Assembly (NCBI GenBank): GCA_903834185.1 | Contig: CAILHX010000020.1 | Coordinates: 1-57,450, forward strand | Direction: 5' to 3' | DNA from: an uncultured Methylophilaceae bacterium | GTDB lineage: Bacteria > Pseudomonadota > Gammaproteobacteria > Burkholderiales > Methylophilaceae | DNA: 57,450 nucleotides | Shown: positions 45,622-55,089 of the stretch, in pieces | Position numbering within the stretch: position 1 is the first letter of the stretch | Layout: each line of letters begins with the position of its first letter | The notes under the pieces: model-generated | What the model was told of the DNA's origin: nothing | The model's database searches: none | What the model saw: the letters and a program-made list of their open reading frames with translations, nothing else | Position numbers and translations under genes: made by a program

Positions 45622-48600
45622 TCAGGAGCCGGTGCATTCCTTGGGTTTGTGTTTACCTGTTTTTCCATCCCCTTCGTCCTTACTATCGTCATCCTTGCCA
45701 AAGAATTTGTCAGCTGCGTCCTGGTTATTCGCTATCGTGGAATTGCCCAGCGGGTTGGTGAGCAGGGTATTGTTTGTCGTGCCGGTCACTCCGGGGATGC
45801 TCGTGGCTTTGCCATATGTTACAAAGGTATTGACACCGATCACGCCTGGACCACCGTTGACAAAAATGCCGGTTTGTCCTTTTTGCCCGGGCAGGGCGCT
45901 ATCGAAGGCATTCGCCACCCCATCCACCTTCCAGCCGTTGTTGAGCACACCCCGGCCCACGAAATTCATGAACAACGTTTGGCCGCTGGCCACGTTAATG
46001 GATGCGGAACCCGTGCCGTCTTCACTGGAATCGATCTTCATATGACCGCCTGAAGTGATGAATGCCTCGGTGTCGGCGTTGATCGAGGCGGAATATCCGC
46101 CGCTATTTTCGCCTTTGATCTTGATATCACCCGCTACCACAAGGTCAAGGTCACTATGAGAGGTGATGGAGCCGCCAATGACATCAAGCTTGCCGGTGAC
46201 AATGCCAACGCCGTTATTACCAGTAATAGAACTGTCCGAGCCTATGCTTACGGTGGAGTTTTTGGCGAACTTGGCAAGGGCAAGGCGTTTGGCCGCATCA
46301 GTCGCCGGACCGCCTATGCTGTAATTCACGCCAACGAAATCGGATTGGATATGACTGGAGTGATCGAGTGAAAGATTGCTGGAGATCAGATTCAGGCTGG
46401 TCGCGCCGCCGTAAGAGGCATACGTAGAGATTGAGGAGTTATCAAGCAAAATGCCGCCGCTGGTCGCGATGACATATGAGCCATCCGTACCCGATCCAGT
46501 ATAGAAATCAATAGCGCTATTAGTTAGATTTATATCGCCCGCGCTTGCGATCAGTGCCGTATTCGCATAGATATTGATCGAGGAACCATAACTACTAGTA
46601 AGTTCTGCGCCCTGTTGCAATTGCAGTTCGGCATCGTTCACGACCTGGATGTTGGCATTTTGCAACACGCCCAAGTCAGTGACGTACGCGTTTTGCGTCG
46701 TGTAGTTGCCGATACTTAAGTTATCAGCTTCAGTCACTATGCTGTGATCAGACGAACCGATATTGCCAGTACCCGCGATAGTTTTCTGCGCATACAAACT
46801 CACCTGGTGAGCGCGGATACTGTGGCTGGAGTCAGAACCAGTCATGGTGATATTGCCACCATTAGCAGTGATATTGACGTTGCTGGAACCCAGTGAGCCG
46901 GTTTCGACGCCTATTGAGGAACTGCCTATGTCCACATTTCCGCTATCGGCTACGATGCTGACATTTACATCGCCGCTATTCGCCCCTATTTGCGACTGAT
47001 TATGGATGTTAATGTCCCCGTTATCCGCATATAGGTTTATCTGCCCGGCGTATGGCGTGCTGTTGATAAAAGTGATGTCGGAGTTGTTGATGTTCACGCT
47101 ACCGCTGTAAGCGGCTATGTCTATCTGGGTCGACGAGCCGGAAACCGTTGGGCTCGAGGAGGATAGGTGTGAGCCGCTTATTGCGATATTGCCGGTGTTG
47201 GTGTAAATATCCAGGCTACCCCCACCGTTGGTTCGTATGGTGCTGCCGATGATGGCAACGCCGCCGACAGTACCAGCAGAAGAACGATCAAGGCCAGCGT
47301 TGATTTCAAAGTCAAACCCGCCGCCACTACCGGTAATACTGGAATTAGTGATAATGACCTTTTCATCCGCATCAAAAGTCAAAGAGACAGGTCCTGCGTA
47401 AGTGACATCCATGGTGACACCCGTCATGGTGATACGGCCACCGTGGGTAGAACCAGGACTGTTGACCATCGTATAGCCGCTAGACCCGCCATAGAAATAG
47501 CTATTGCCGGTATCCACATCAACGCTAATACCGTTATTAAGTGCGCTCAGCATGATGGAGGCTTCAGGGGCACCAATATCAAAGTCATAAGGATCCAATA
47601 GCCATTTCCCGCTGTGCCCTCCTGCAGCAAACGCGCTTGCCGCGACTGAAAGGCCTTGATCCAGATACAAGAAGGCAGCGGAGGTCTCTAGCGATCCGCC
47701 ATTTCGGCCCGACACATCGAATGATCCGGAATAGTGTCCTACGCCATCGACGAAGCCGCGTATAAGTCCGCCATTGGTATTGGCATCGCCTTTGGCTTCA
47801 AGTACGGACGTGCTGGTAGTGGTGAGTGCCCCTGCTGAACGAAGCTGTATCTTGCCGTTCTGACCGACCACTGCGCTGTTGGCAGATATTTTGCCGCTGT
47901 TCAGCACCGAGAAGATATTGCCATTACTGTTCGTCATTAACTGCGACAGATTGACGGGCAGGGCCTTGGCGCTTACTTTTACGCGCATGGACGGGTCGGC
48001 TGAATCCACCAGTTCTACCGAACTGCCTGCAGCCAGTATCGCTTCGCCACTGGGGGTAGTGATGATGCCGCTGTTCTGTACCTGGGCACCGATCAGATAG
48101 ACGAAACCGCCATTGGGCGTGGAAATTGTGCCAGCGTTATTGACACCTCCGGTAGCATCGGTAGTGGAGGCGGTAAAGCGATTAATTCCGTTGGTGAAGT
48201 CATCATCACTCAGATTAAGTGTGGAGGCGACAAAACCGTTGGTCGCAATGTGAGCCCCAGCACCGATGACGATACCCGCATTGTTGATCAGATAAACTTT
48301 GCCGCTGGAAGAAAGCGTCCCGAGTATATTGGTCGCATTGCCGCCACTTACGCGGTTGAGTACTTTACAGCTAGGACATTGGTCAAAAACGAGTTTTTCA
48401 TTCGTGTTGATATTTAAGCCGTTACCCCAATTCAGAATGGCATTGTTGTTATTGGATATGGTACGGCTATTACCGCTTGTCACGTCGTTAGTGACCATGC
48501 CGTTCTTGGCTGTTGTAAAGGTATAACCCCCGATCGTCGTCGGGGTCGGGATAGTGGCTGCAAGTACGGGAGTAATGGAGAAGCATGAGGCCACAGCCAG

Positions 48601-48681
48601 ATGGAGTGCCTTTCGACGCAAATCAAATGTATGAGGTGCGCGCGGCTTTCCGGTAGGTTTGGTATCAGGTTTGATGGTCAT
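45622..48681 (-). CDS. TpsA filamentous-haemagglutinin-type exoprotein
   Basis: 1019 residues. A signal peptide with a charged extension (FDLRRKALHLAVASCFSITP) leads into the two-partner-secretion domain. NAILNWGNGLNI and the helix-turn motif INNAGIVIGAGAHIATNGFV stand where FHA has NPNGI. A CPSC pair is at residues 102-105. WLLDPYDFDIG (360-370) is a family landmark, after which come short beta-helix repeats rich in Asn, Ser and Gly (SGSVNINNSDI, NGGNITMTGS). The tail is charged (GKDDDSKDEGDGKTGKHKP) and ends ECTGS, with the only cysteine beyond residue 105. It should be exported by the TpsB upstream. Size is small for an adhesin of this class. GGGAG is eight bases before the ATG. Confidence 0.9.
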   Translation of the reverse strand: MTIKPDTKPTGKPRAPHTFDLRRKALHLAVASCFSITPVLAATIPTPTTIGGYTFTTAKNGMVTNDVTSGNSRTISNNNNAILNWGNGLNINTNEKLVFDQCPSCKVLNRVSGGNATNILGTLSSSGKVYLINNAGIVIGAGAHIATNGFVASTLNLSDDDFTNGINRFTASTTDATGGVNNAGTISTPNGGFVYLIGAQVQNSGIITTPSGEAILAAGSSVELVDSADPSMRVKVSAKALPVNLSQLMTNSNGNIFSVLNSGKISANSAVVGQNGKIQLRSAGALTTTSTSVLEAKGDANTNGGLIRGFVDGVGHYSGSFDVSGRNGGSLETSAAFLYLDQGLSVAASAFAAGGHSGKWLLDPYDFDIGAPEASIMLSALNNGISVDVDTGNSYFYGGSSGYTMVNSPGSTHGGRITMTGVTMDVTYAGPVSLTFDADEKVIITNSSITGSGGGFDFEINAGLDRSSAGTVGGVAIIGSTIRTNGGGSLDIYTNTGNIAISGSHLSSSSPTVSGSSTQIDIAAYSGSVNINNSDITFINSTPYAGQINLYADNGDINIHNQSQIGANSGDVNVSIVADSGNVDIGSSSIGVETGSLGSSNVNITANGGNITMTGSDSSHSIRAHQVSLYAQKTIAGTGNIGSSDHSIVTEADNLSIGNYTTQNAYVTDLGVLQNANIQVVNDAELQLQQGAELTSSYGSSINIYANTALIASAGDINLTNSAIDFYTGSGTDGSYVIATSGGILLDNSSISTYASYGGATSLNLISSNLSLDHSSHIQSDFVGVNYSIGGPATDAAKRLALAKFAKNSTVSIGSDSSITGNNGVGIVTGKLDVIGGSITSHSDLDLVVAGDIKIKGENSGGYSASINADTEAFITSGGHMKIDSSEDGTGSASINVASGQTLFMNFVGRGVLNNGWKVDGVANAFDSALPGQKGQTGIFVNGGPGVIGVNTFVTYGKATSIPGVTGTTNNTLLTNPLGNSTIANNQDAADKFFGKDDDSKDEGDGKTGKHKPKECTGS

Positions 48682-48843
48682 TGCGAGCTCCCTTTTGCAG
48701 CGATAATGTCGCCGTTCAATCTGTCAGTGTGTATTGCATTAGCGGTTTTGTCCGCGCTACCTTTACTACTGTTGTATTCAACTCACTCAAGCGTAAAACA
48801 TTACCCCGTTGATGAATAATAATACTGCTGCCTAGTGCGTACC

Positions 48844-48882
48844 ATCAGGCATTTTTTGATATAACTGGGGGTTCTGCCTGAT
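48844..48882. repeat. Inverted repeat between tpsB and tpsA
   Basis: ATCAGGCA (48844-48851) and TGCCTGAT (48875-48882) are perfect arms around a 23-base loop. It lies on the transcript between tpsB and tpsA, about 160 bases before the tpsA start. Confidence 0.5.
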
Positions 48883-48887
48883 TTTTG

Positions 48888-48906
48888 TCTAGGGGATTCC
48901 CCTAGA
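48888..48906. repeat. Palindrome just past the tpsB stop
   Basis: TCTAGGGGA-T-TCCCCTAGA is a perfect 19-base dyad eight bases past the tpsB stop codon. In RNA it gives an 8-bp GC-rich hairpin with a three-base loop. No U-tract follows on the minus strand, so it may stabilise tpsB mRNA or attenuate tpsA rather than terminate. Confidence 0.55.
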
Positions 48907-48913
48907 GATCTGC

Positions 48914-50599
48914 TTACCACAGATATGCGATGCTGCCGTTCACATAATGGTCGCCATTTCTGGTGTTGCCGGAGCCATTGTTGGTGTCACCCTTGAGCAC
49001 CTGTGCCAGATCTAAACGCCCTACTATATTGGCTCCGTAAGTGTAACGTAAACCTGCACCGAAGCTGGCAATCGTGGTTTGGGCGGTGACGATCGTACCA
49101 CTGGTATCCTGATTGTCAGCAACGCGTCCGGCATCAGTGAAGAGTACGCCACGCAAAGTTGTTTTATCGCTCTTCATGAATTGGCCGATGTTGGCAGTAT
49201 AGAGTTCCACGCTGGCGCGAAAGCCTTCATCGCCGGACAGTTCACTTTCGTGAAAACCACGCACGGTATCCGTACCGCCGATACGGAATTTTTCGATGGA
49301 AGGCACGCTATCAGAAGACAGTTGTGCACTAAACGAAGCATGTAATTGCCAGTCCTTAGGCAGCGGACGCGCATAATCCAGCGTGAAATTCAATTTGGAG
49401 AATGTGCTATTTGCAAGAGCAGTCTGGAAATCTTCTTTATTTCCATGTTCGGCGAGGCCGGCGATGTTACGGGAAACCCCGACGCTGAAAGCGATAGAGT
49501 GCGGGTTCGGTGTCCACTGACCGGAGTAGGTAACGCTCACAGGGGTGGTCGTGAGTGCTGCGGAAAGCAGATTGCCCAAATCGTCGTGAGATGATCTGGT
49601 GGCACGGCTATCATATGCAAAGGTTAGCTTTTGATCGTAGTCTGGCAGCTTTTCCAGATTGTGGTTGTAATGCGCCCCTAACACCAGGCCGTTACCGCTG
49701 ATATTGCCTATCAGGCCCTGAAGCACGATAGGTGTGGTGGAAGTACTATCAGAATAAGAGGCAAGCAGATCGATAGAGTCGCCAATTGACGCAAACGGGA
49801 TGGTGTAACCAAAAACATAAACCCGGACTTTGTGGTCGGGGTTGAATATATTCTGCGGAAAGTGCGGATTGGTGATGATTTGCGCGGTCAGTCGCTGATC
49901 CGTATCGAACATGTTGTAATTTTGATATGCAAGCGTGATGCGACCATGTCCGGTTTCACGGGTGCCGGTGTTATCCAGTGTTATTGACGCCTTCCAAGGT
50001 TTTGCATCAATCACCTTTACCGTTGCATCTGCACTGTTTTCGTCTTTTTCATTATCCGCGAACAGTACAGCAGTTTGCTTGGTAGGATTTTCGTTCGACA
50101 GCTTGAGTGATTTACCGATCACTTTGGTGTTGGGGAGGGCGCCTTCCTGCAAACTGGGTATCGCACGCAACGCCGCCTCGCTCGAATAATGCTGGTTGCC
50201 CTCAACTTTGATGGAGCTGATTTTTTGTTCGGTAACGGTCAGGCGTATAACCCCGCTTTCCAATTCCTGCTCGGGCAAGTTGACGCGTACAGTACTGAAC
50301 CCCAGTGCCTGATAGGCATCCTGAAGTGCTTCCAGCGCTTGTTGCACATCGCCGAAATCTTTTGAAGCCCCTATGTAAGGCTTGACCAGCACATTGATTT
50401 TCTCAGTGCCCAATACTGTGTCGCCTTCAACCTTGAAAGCGGAGATGTCAAAACGGGGAGCAGGGGGCGCTTGCAGTTCTGGTACGGGTAGGGCTGGTAC
50501 AGGTGTTGCTGGTTCTGCTGCTGACGTTAAACCGGAAGTAAGGGATAGTAAAGCAAAACTAAGAGAGGTAAATAACGGTCGATATCTTGCAAAATCCAT
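48914..50599 (-). CDS. TpsB outer-membrane transporter (ShlB/FhaC/HecB family)
   Basis: 561 residues from the ATG six bases after AGGGAG. A signal peptide ends near SGLTSAAEP; a Pro/Ala linker is followed by two POTRA domains (FDISAFKVEGDTVLGTEKIN, then ISSIKVEGNQHYSSEAALRA) and a 16-strand beta barrel. The Omp85/TpsB loop-6 motif VRGF is at residues 446-449 (GGTDTVRGFHESEL). The last residue is an aromatic Trp, as in BAM substrates. It should secrete the TpsA encoded downstream. A start nine codons earlier (50626) lacks a signal-peptide fit. Confidence 0.93.
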   Translation of the reverse strand: MDFARYRPLFTSLSFALLSLTSGLTSAAEPATPVPALPVPELQAPPAPRFDISAFKVEGDTVLGTEKINVLVKPYIGASKDFGDVQQALEALQDAYQALGFSTVRVNLPEQELESGVIRLTVTEQKISSIKVEGNQHYSSEAALRAIPSLQEGALPNTKVIGKSLKLSNENPTKQTAVLFADNEKDENSADATVKVIDAKPWKASITLDNTGTRETGHGRITLAYQNYNMFDTDQRLTAQIITNPHFPQNIFNPDHKVRVYVFGYTIPFASIGDSIDLLASYSDSTSTTPIVLQGLIGNISGNGLVLGAHYNHNLEKLPDYDQKLTFAYDSRATRSSHDDLGNLLSAALTTTPVSVTYSGQWTPNPHSIAFSVGVSRNIAGLAEHGNKEDFQTALANSTFSKLNFTLDYARPLPKDWQLHASFSAQLSSDSVPSIEKFRIGGTDTVRGFHESELSGDEGFRASVELYTANIGQFMKSDKTTLRGVLFTDAGRVADNQDTSGTIVTAQTTIASFGAGLRYTYGANIVGRLDLAQVLKGDTNNGSGNTRNGDHYVNGSIAYLW

Positions 50600-50644
50600 G
50601 AGTACTCCCTGAGAAATAAATTCCATTCGCAGCTACACGATATA

Positions 50645-50674
50645 AGTATCACTGTTTTTTGCAAAGGGTGTCAA
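50645..50674 (-). promoter_or_regulatory. Sigma-70 promoter of the tpsB-tpsA-fecR operon
   Basis: On the minus strand a perfect TTGACA -35 (plus-strand 50669-50674) is followed by an 18-base spacer and GATACT as -10 (plus-strand 50645-50650). The tpsB ATG is 46 bases downstream. Confidence 0.6.
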
Positions 50675-50845
50675 GTTATTTCATGCGTGTTGTTCCCAAA
50701 ACATATTAATAATTTTCAATTGGTTATGATGATTTTTTAAGTTTGTTTGTGGGTATTCGGGTGGGCGAGTTAAACCTCAGGGAAAGTCGCTGGTATGATA
50801 ATCATTGAATCGATCAATTTTGTTGATCTCATAGGGGGAGGGGCA

Positions 50846-52069
50846 GTGAGCCGCATAGTTTTTGCTTGGGAATTGGGTGCCAACTATGGTTACATCTCGC
50901 AGTTTCTACCATTCGCGCATGCGTTGAAAGCCCGTGGTCATGAAGTGGTGATGGTGGTGCGTGAATTGCATCATGCCGCTCGTATGATGACGGATAGCCC
51001 TATCCCCGTGATGCAAGCGCCCGTATGGTTGCCAGTAATACAAGGCTTGCCAGAGCCGCCGTTGAACTATGCCGAGATATTGTTACGCTACGGATATCAC
51101 GATGCATCCGGCTTGTCCGGCGTGGTCAGCGCCTGGCGCGCCATGTTCATGTTGTTTCAGGCTGATCTATTGATCGCCAGTCATGCACCAACCGCATTGC
51201 TGGCAGCACGTAGTATGGGATTGACTGCGGCACCTCTGGGTACCGGTTTCAGCATTCTCCCGCGTTTGAACCCTACGCCCAATCTGCGCTATTGGGCCAG
51301 CGTGCCTTATGAGCGCCTGACAGGGTCTGATGAGATCGTGCTCAAAGCCGCGAATGCGGTTTTAGGCGCTTGCGGAGCCAAACCTATGAAGGCGCTCAGC
51401 GATTTGTTTGATACGCCAGAGTCTTTTTTATGCACTTTGCCGGAATTGGATCACTATCCGCAGCGTAACGGCGCAACTTATTGGGGCGCAGTGTACGAAA
51501 CCGAAATGGGACATGAAGCTGCGTGGCCGGATTTGGAAACAAGCGCCGGTAGCAACGTTAAAGTAAACCGTATCCTGGTCTATCTTGAACCGCGCCACCG
51601 CGATTTTATGGCGCTTCTTGAGATTATCAGCGCACAAGGTCATCATGCACTGATTTGCGCGCCGGGTATTGCAGACAATCTGCGGCAGAAACTGAGCAGC
51701 AACAAAGTCAGGATATTCGCTCAGCCTATCAAATTTGCGGGGTTGCTGGCGGAATGCAATCTGGTGATCTGTCATGGCGGACATGGCACAACGGCAGGGA
51801 TGTTGCAGGCGGGAATCCCTTTGCTGATGCTGCCTAATCATTTGGAGCAGTTTCTGCTGGCGACAAGAGTACGGGCTTTAGGCGCGGGTGAATTGGTAGA
51901 CGCTGAATCGCCACCGCCGGATTTATCGGCACTATTGTTAAAATTACTGAATACTGTTGATTATCGCAACAATGCGCAAAAATTCGCAGCGAAATACCGG
52001 CAGTACACCCGGGAGCAACAACTGGCAAAAATCACTGCGCGTATCGAGGAAATGGCAACAGAGAAATGA
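50846..52069 (+). CDS. GT1-like UDP-glycosyltransferase
   Basis: 407 residues with GT-B fold signatures: the N-terminal IVFAWELGANYGYISQFLPF and HALKARGHEVVMVVREL acceptor-side domain, and the donor-binding C-terminal motif CHGGHGTTAGMLQAGIPLLM followed by LPNHLEQFLLATRVRALGAG. It resembles YjiC/UGT-type enzymes acting on small molecules or lipids. The sugar and acceptor are unknown. A very strong Shine-Dalgarno (GGGGGAGG) decides for the GTG at 50846 over an ATG at 50795. It overlaps rarA by four bases, and is divergent from the TPS operon. Confidence 0.85.
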   Translation: MSRIVFAWELGANYGYISQFLPFAHALKARGHEVVMVVRELHHAARMMTDSPIPVMQAPVWLPVIQGLPEPPLNYAEILLRYGYHDASGLSGVVSAWRAMFMLFQADLLIASHAPTALLAARSMGLTAAPLGTGFSILPRLNPTPNLRYWASVPYERLTGSDEIVLKAANAVLGACGAKPMKALSDLFDTPESFLCTLPELDHYPQRNGATYWGAVYETEMGHEAAWPDLETSAGSNVKVNRILVYLEPRHRDFMALLEIISAQGHHALICAPGIADNLRQKLSSNKVRIFAQPIKFAGLLAECNLVICHGGHGTTAGMLQAGIPLLMLPNHLEQFLLATRVRALGAGELVDAESPPPDLSALLLKLLNTVDYRNNAQKFAAKYRQYTREQQLAKITARIEEMATEK

Positions 52070-53379
52070 CAGATAGCCTATTCACAAATGTTGCGCCTCA
52101 TGCTCCTTTGGCTGAACGGCTGCGTCCGGCAACGCTGGACGAAGTGGTGGGGCAGGGGCATCTGCTGGGCGAGGGCAAGCCCTTGCGTCTGGCTTTCACC
52201 TCGGGCAGGTTGCCGTCCATGATTCTTTGGGGTCCGCCGGGCGTAGGCAAAACCACATTGGCAAGGCTGGTGGCAGGGTCGGTGGATGCCGAATTCATTC
52301 CGCTGTCGGCGGTACTCTCCGGAGTCAAGGATATTCGTGAGGCTGTGGAACGTGCGCAACTCACCCTGCAGCAATCAGGTCGCCGCACCATCATGTTCGT
52401 GGACGAGGTGCATCGGTTCAATAAATCGCAGCAGGATGCTTTTCTGCCGTTTGTAGAAAGCGGCTTGCTGACCTTTATCGGTGCCACCACTGAAAATCCT
52501 TCATTTGAAGTCAATTCCGCATTACTCAGCCGTGCCCAGGTGTTCGTGCTCAAACCATTATCCGAAGCTGAACTGGGAATTTTATTTGACCGGGCACTGG
52601 CATTACAGCCGGGGCTAACCACCGATGCCAAAGTGCGCGAGCAAGTACTGGCCTATGCAGATGGCGACGCACGGCGTTTATTCAACTTTATCGAACAACT
52701 GTTCAATGCTGCGCAATCAGCCGACAAACAGCATATTGACGAGGCATTTCTGGAGAGTACTCTGGCCAGCAAGCTGCGTCGCTTCGATAAGGGCGGTGAG
52801 GAGTTCTATGACCAGATATCCGCTTTACACAAATCGGTGCGCGGCTCCAATCCGGATGCCGCGCTATATTGGCTGATGCGTATGCTGGATGGCGGTGCAG
52901 ACCCACTGTATCTGGGGCGACGCATCGTGCGTATGGCGATCGAAGACATTGGTCTGGCTGATCCGCGGGCGCAGACGCTGGCATTGGAAGGCTGCCAGAT
53001 CTATGAGCGACTGGGATCGCCGGAAGGCGAACTGGCGCTGGCGAACGCAGTAATGTATATGGCGGTGGCAGCCAAAAGTAATGCATCTTATATGGCGTAT
53101 AACAAAATGAAGGCATTCGTGGGACAAGACCAGACGCGTCCGGTACCTTTACATCTGCGCAATGCCCCGACCAAGCTAATGAAAGAACTGGATTACGGCA
53201 AAGCTTACCGCTATGCCCATGATGAACCGGAAGCTTACGCCGCAGGTGAGAGCTATCTGCCGGAGGGGATGCCAAAAACCAGATTTTATGAGCCAACACC
53301 ACGCGGTCTGGAAGGTAAAATAGCGGAAAAGCTCGCCCATTTGCGCGAACTTGATAAAAAGGCCGGAAAGGGTAATTGA
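52066..53379 (+). CDS. rarA: Replication-associated recombination protein A (MgsA/RarA)
   Basis: 437 residues. AAA+ ATPase of the clamp-loader family: PLAERLRPATLDEVVGQGHL at the start, Walker A WGPPGVGKTTLARLVAG at about 55-65, Walker B MFVDEVHRFNKSQQDAFLPF, and GATTENPSFEVNSALLSRAQ (sensor/arginine region). The C-terminal tetramerisation domain contains YMAYNKMKAF. It acts at stalled replication forks with SSB. In E. coli it sits between lolA and serS; here the neighbours are a DUF559 gene and serS downstream and the TPS block upstream. Confidence 0.95.
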   Translation: MTDSLFTNVAPHAPLAERLRPATLDEVVGQGHLLGEGKPLRLAFTSGRLPSMILWGPPGVGKTTLARLVAGSVDAEFIPLSAVLSGVKDIREAVERAQLTLQQSGRRTIMFVDEVHRFNKSQQDAFLPFVESGLLTFIGATTENPSFEVNSALLSRAQVFVLKPLSEAELGILFDRALALQPGLTTDAKVREQVLAYADGDARRLFNFIEQLFNAAQSADKQHIDEAFLESTLASKLRRFDKGGEEFYDQISALHKSVRGSNPDAALYWLMRMLDGGADPLYLGRRIVRMAIEDIGLADPRAQTLALEGCQIYERLGSPEGELALANAVMYMAVAAKSNASYMAYNKMKAFVGQDQTRPVPLHLRNAPTKLMKELDYGKAYRYAHDEPEAYAAGESYLPEGMPKTRFYEPTPRGLEGKIAEKLAHLRELDKKAGKGN

Positions 53380-53741
53380 TGCAGATACCCGGATTGTATA
53401 ATCTGCCGCAACAAAAGATACGCCGTCACCCGGCGCGCAAAGGCGCGACAGCGGCGGATATTGCCTTGTGGCAGCAGTTACAGCATGGGCAATTGCAAGA
53501 CCGGCTGTTTGTACGGCAATACGATCTGGGGGGTACTGTCGTAGACTTTTACTGCCCGGAAGAGTTTCTGGTGATCGAGTTGCAGAATGTGCTACCGCGC
53601 AATCTGCATGCATGGGAGGCTGAGCAACGGCGAGAAAGATTTCTGGTTTCGCTGGGTTTGCGGGTGTTGTATATCAAGCCGCTAGACGTGCTGTGCCGCA
53701 TGGACGTAGTGTTAAAAAGTATCATGCATGGTTTTGAATGA
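53379..53741 (+). CDS. DUF559 (Vsr-like nuclease fold) protein with altered core
   Basis: 120 residues from the ATG that shares a base with the rarA stop. The DUF559 framework is visible: KGATAADIALWQQLQHGQLQ, FVRQYDLGGTVVDFYCPEEF, LVIELQNVLP, ERFLVSLGLRVLYIKPLDVL. Related proteins usually have ELDG-x-x-H after the VDFYCP strand. Here it reads ELQNVLP, so the second acidic residue and histidine are missing, while the first aspartate (VDFYC) remains. It may be catalytically inactive or altered. It lies between rarA and serS, suggesting cotranscription. Confidence 0.8.
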   Translation: MQIPGLYNLPQQKIRRHPARKGATAADIALWQQLQHGQLQDRLFVRQYDLGGTVVDFYCPEEFLVIELQNVLPRNLHAWEAEQRRERFLVSLGLRVLYIKPLDVLCRMDVVLKSIMHGFE

Positions 53742-53785
53742 ATGTTTGCATGAGTGAAAAATTGCATAAGAAAAAAGGGGTTTGA

Positions 53786-55063
<1,278 letters not shown>

Positions 55064-55089
55064 CTGAAACTGCTCAGAGGGGCGTGGTG

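Noticed and set aside
45024-48526. Plus-strand frames opposite tpsA and fecR of locus 2
   Set aside because: They are antisense shadows with atypical composition; the minus-strand frames have signal peptides and family motifs.
50795-50845. Upstream ATG for the glycosyltransferase
   Set aside because: The inner GTG has a very strong Shine-Dalgarno and starts the conserved IVFAWELG region.
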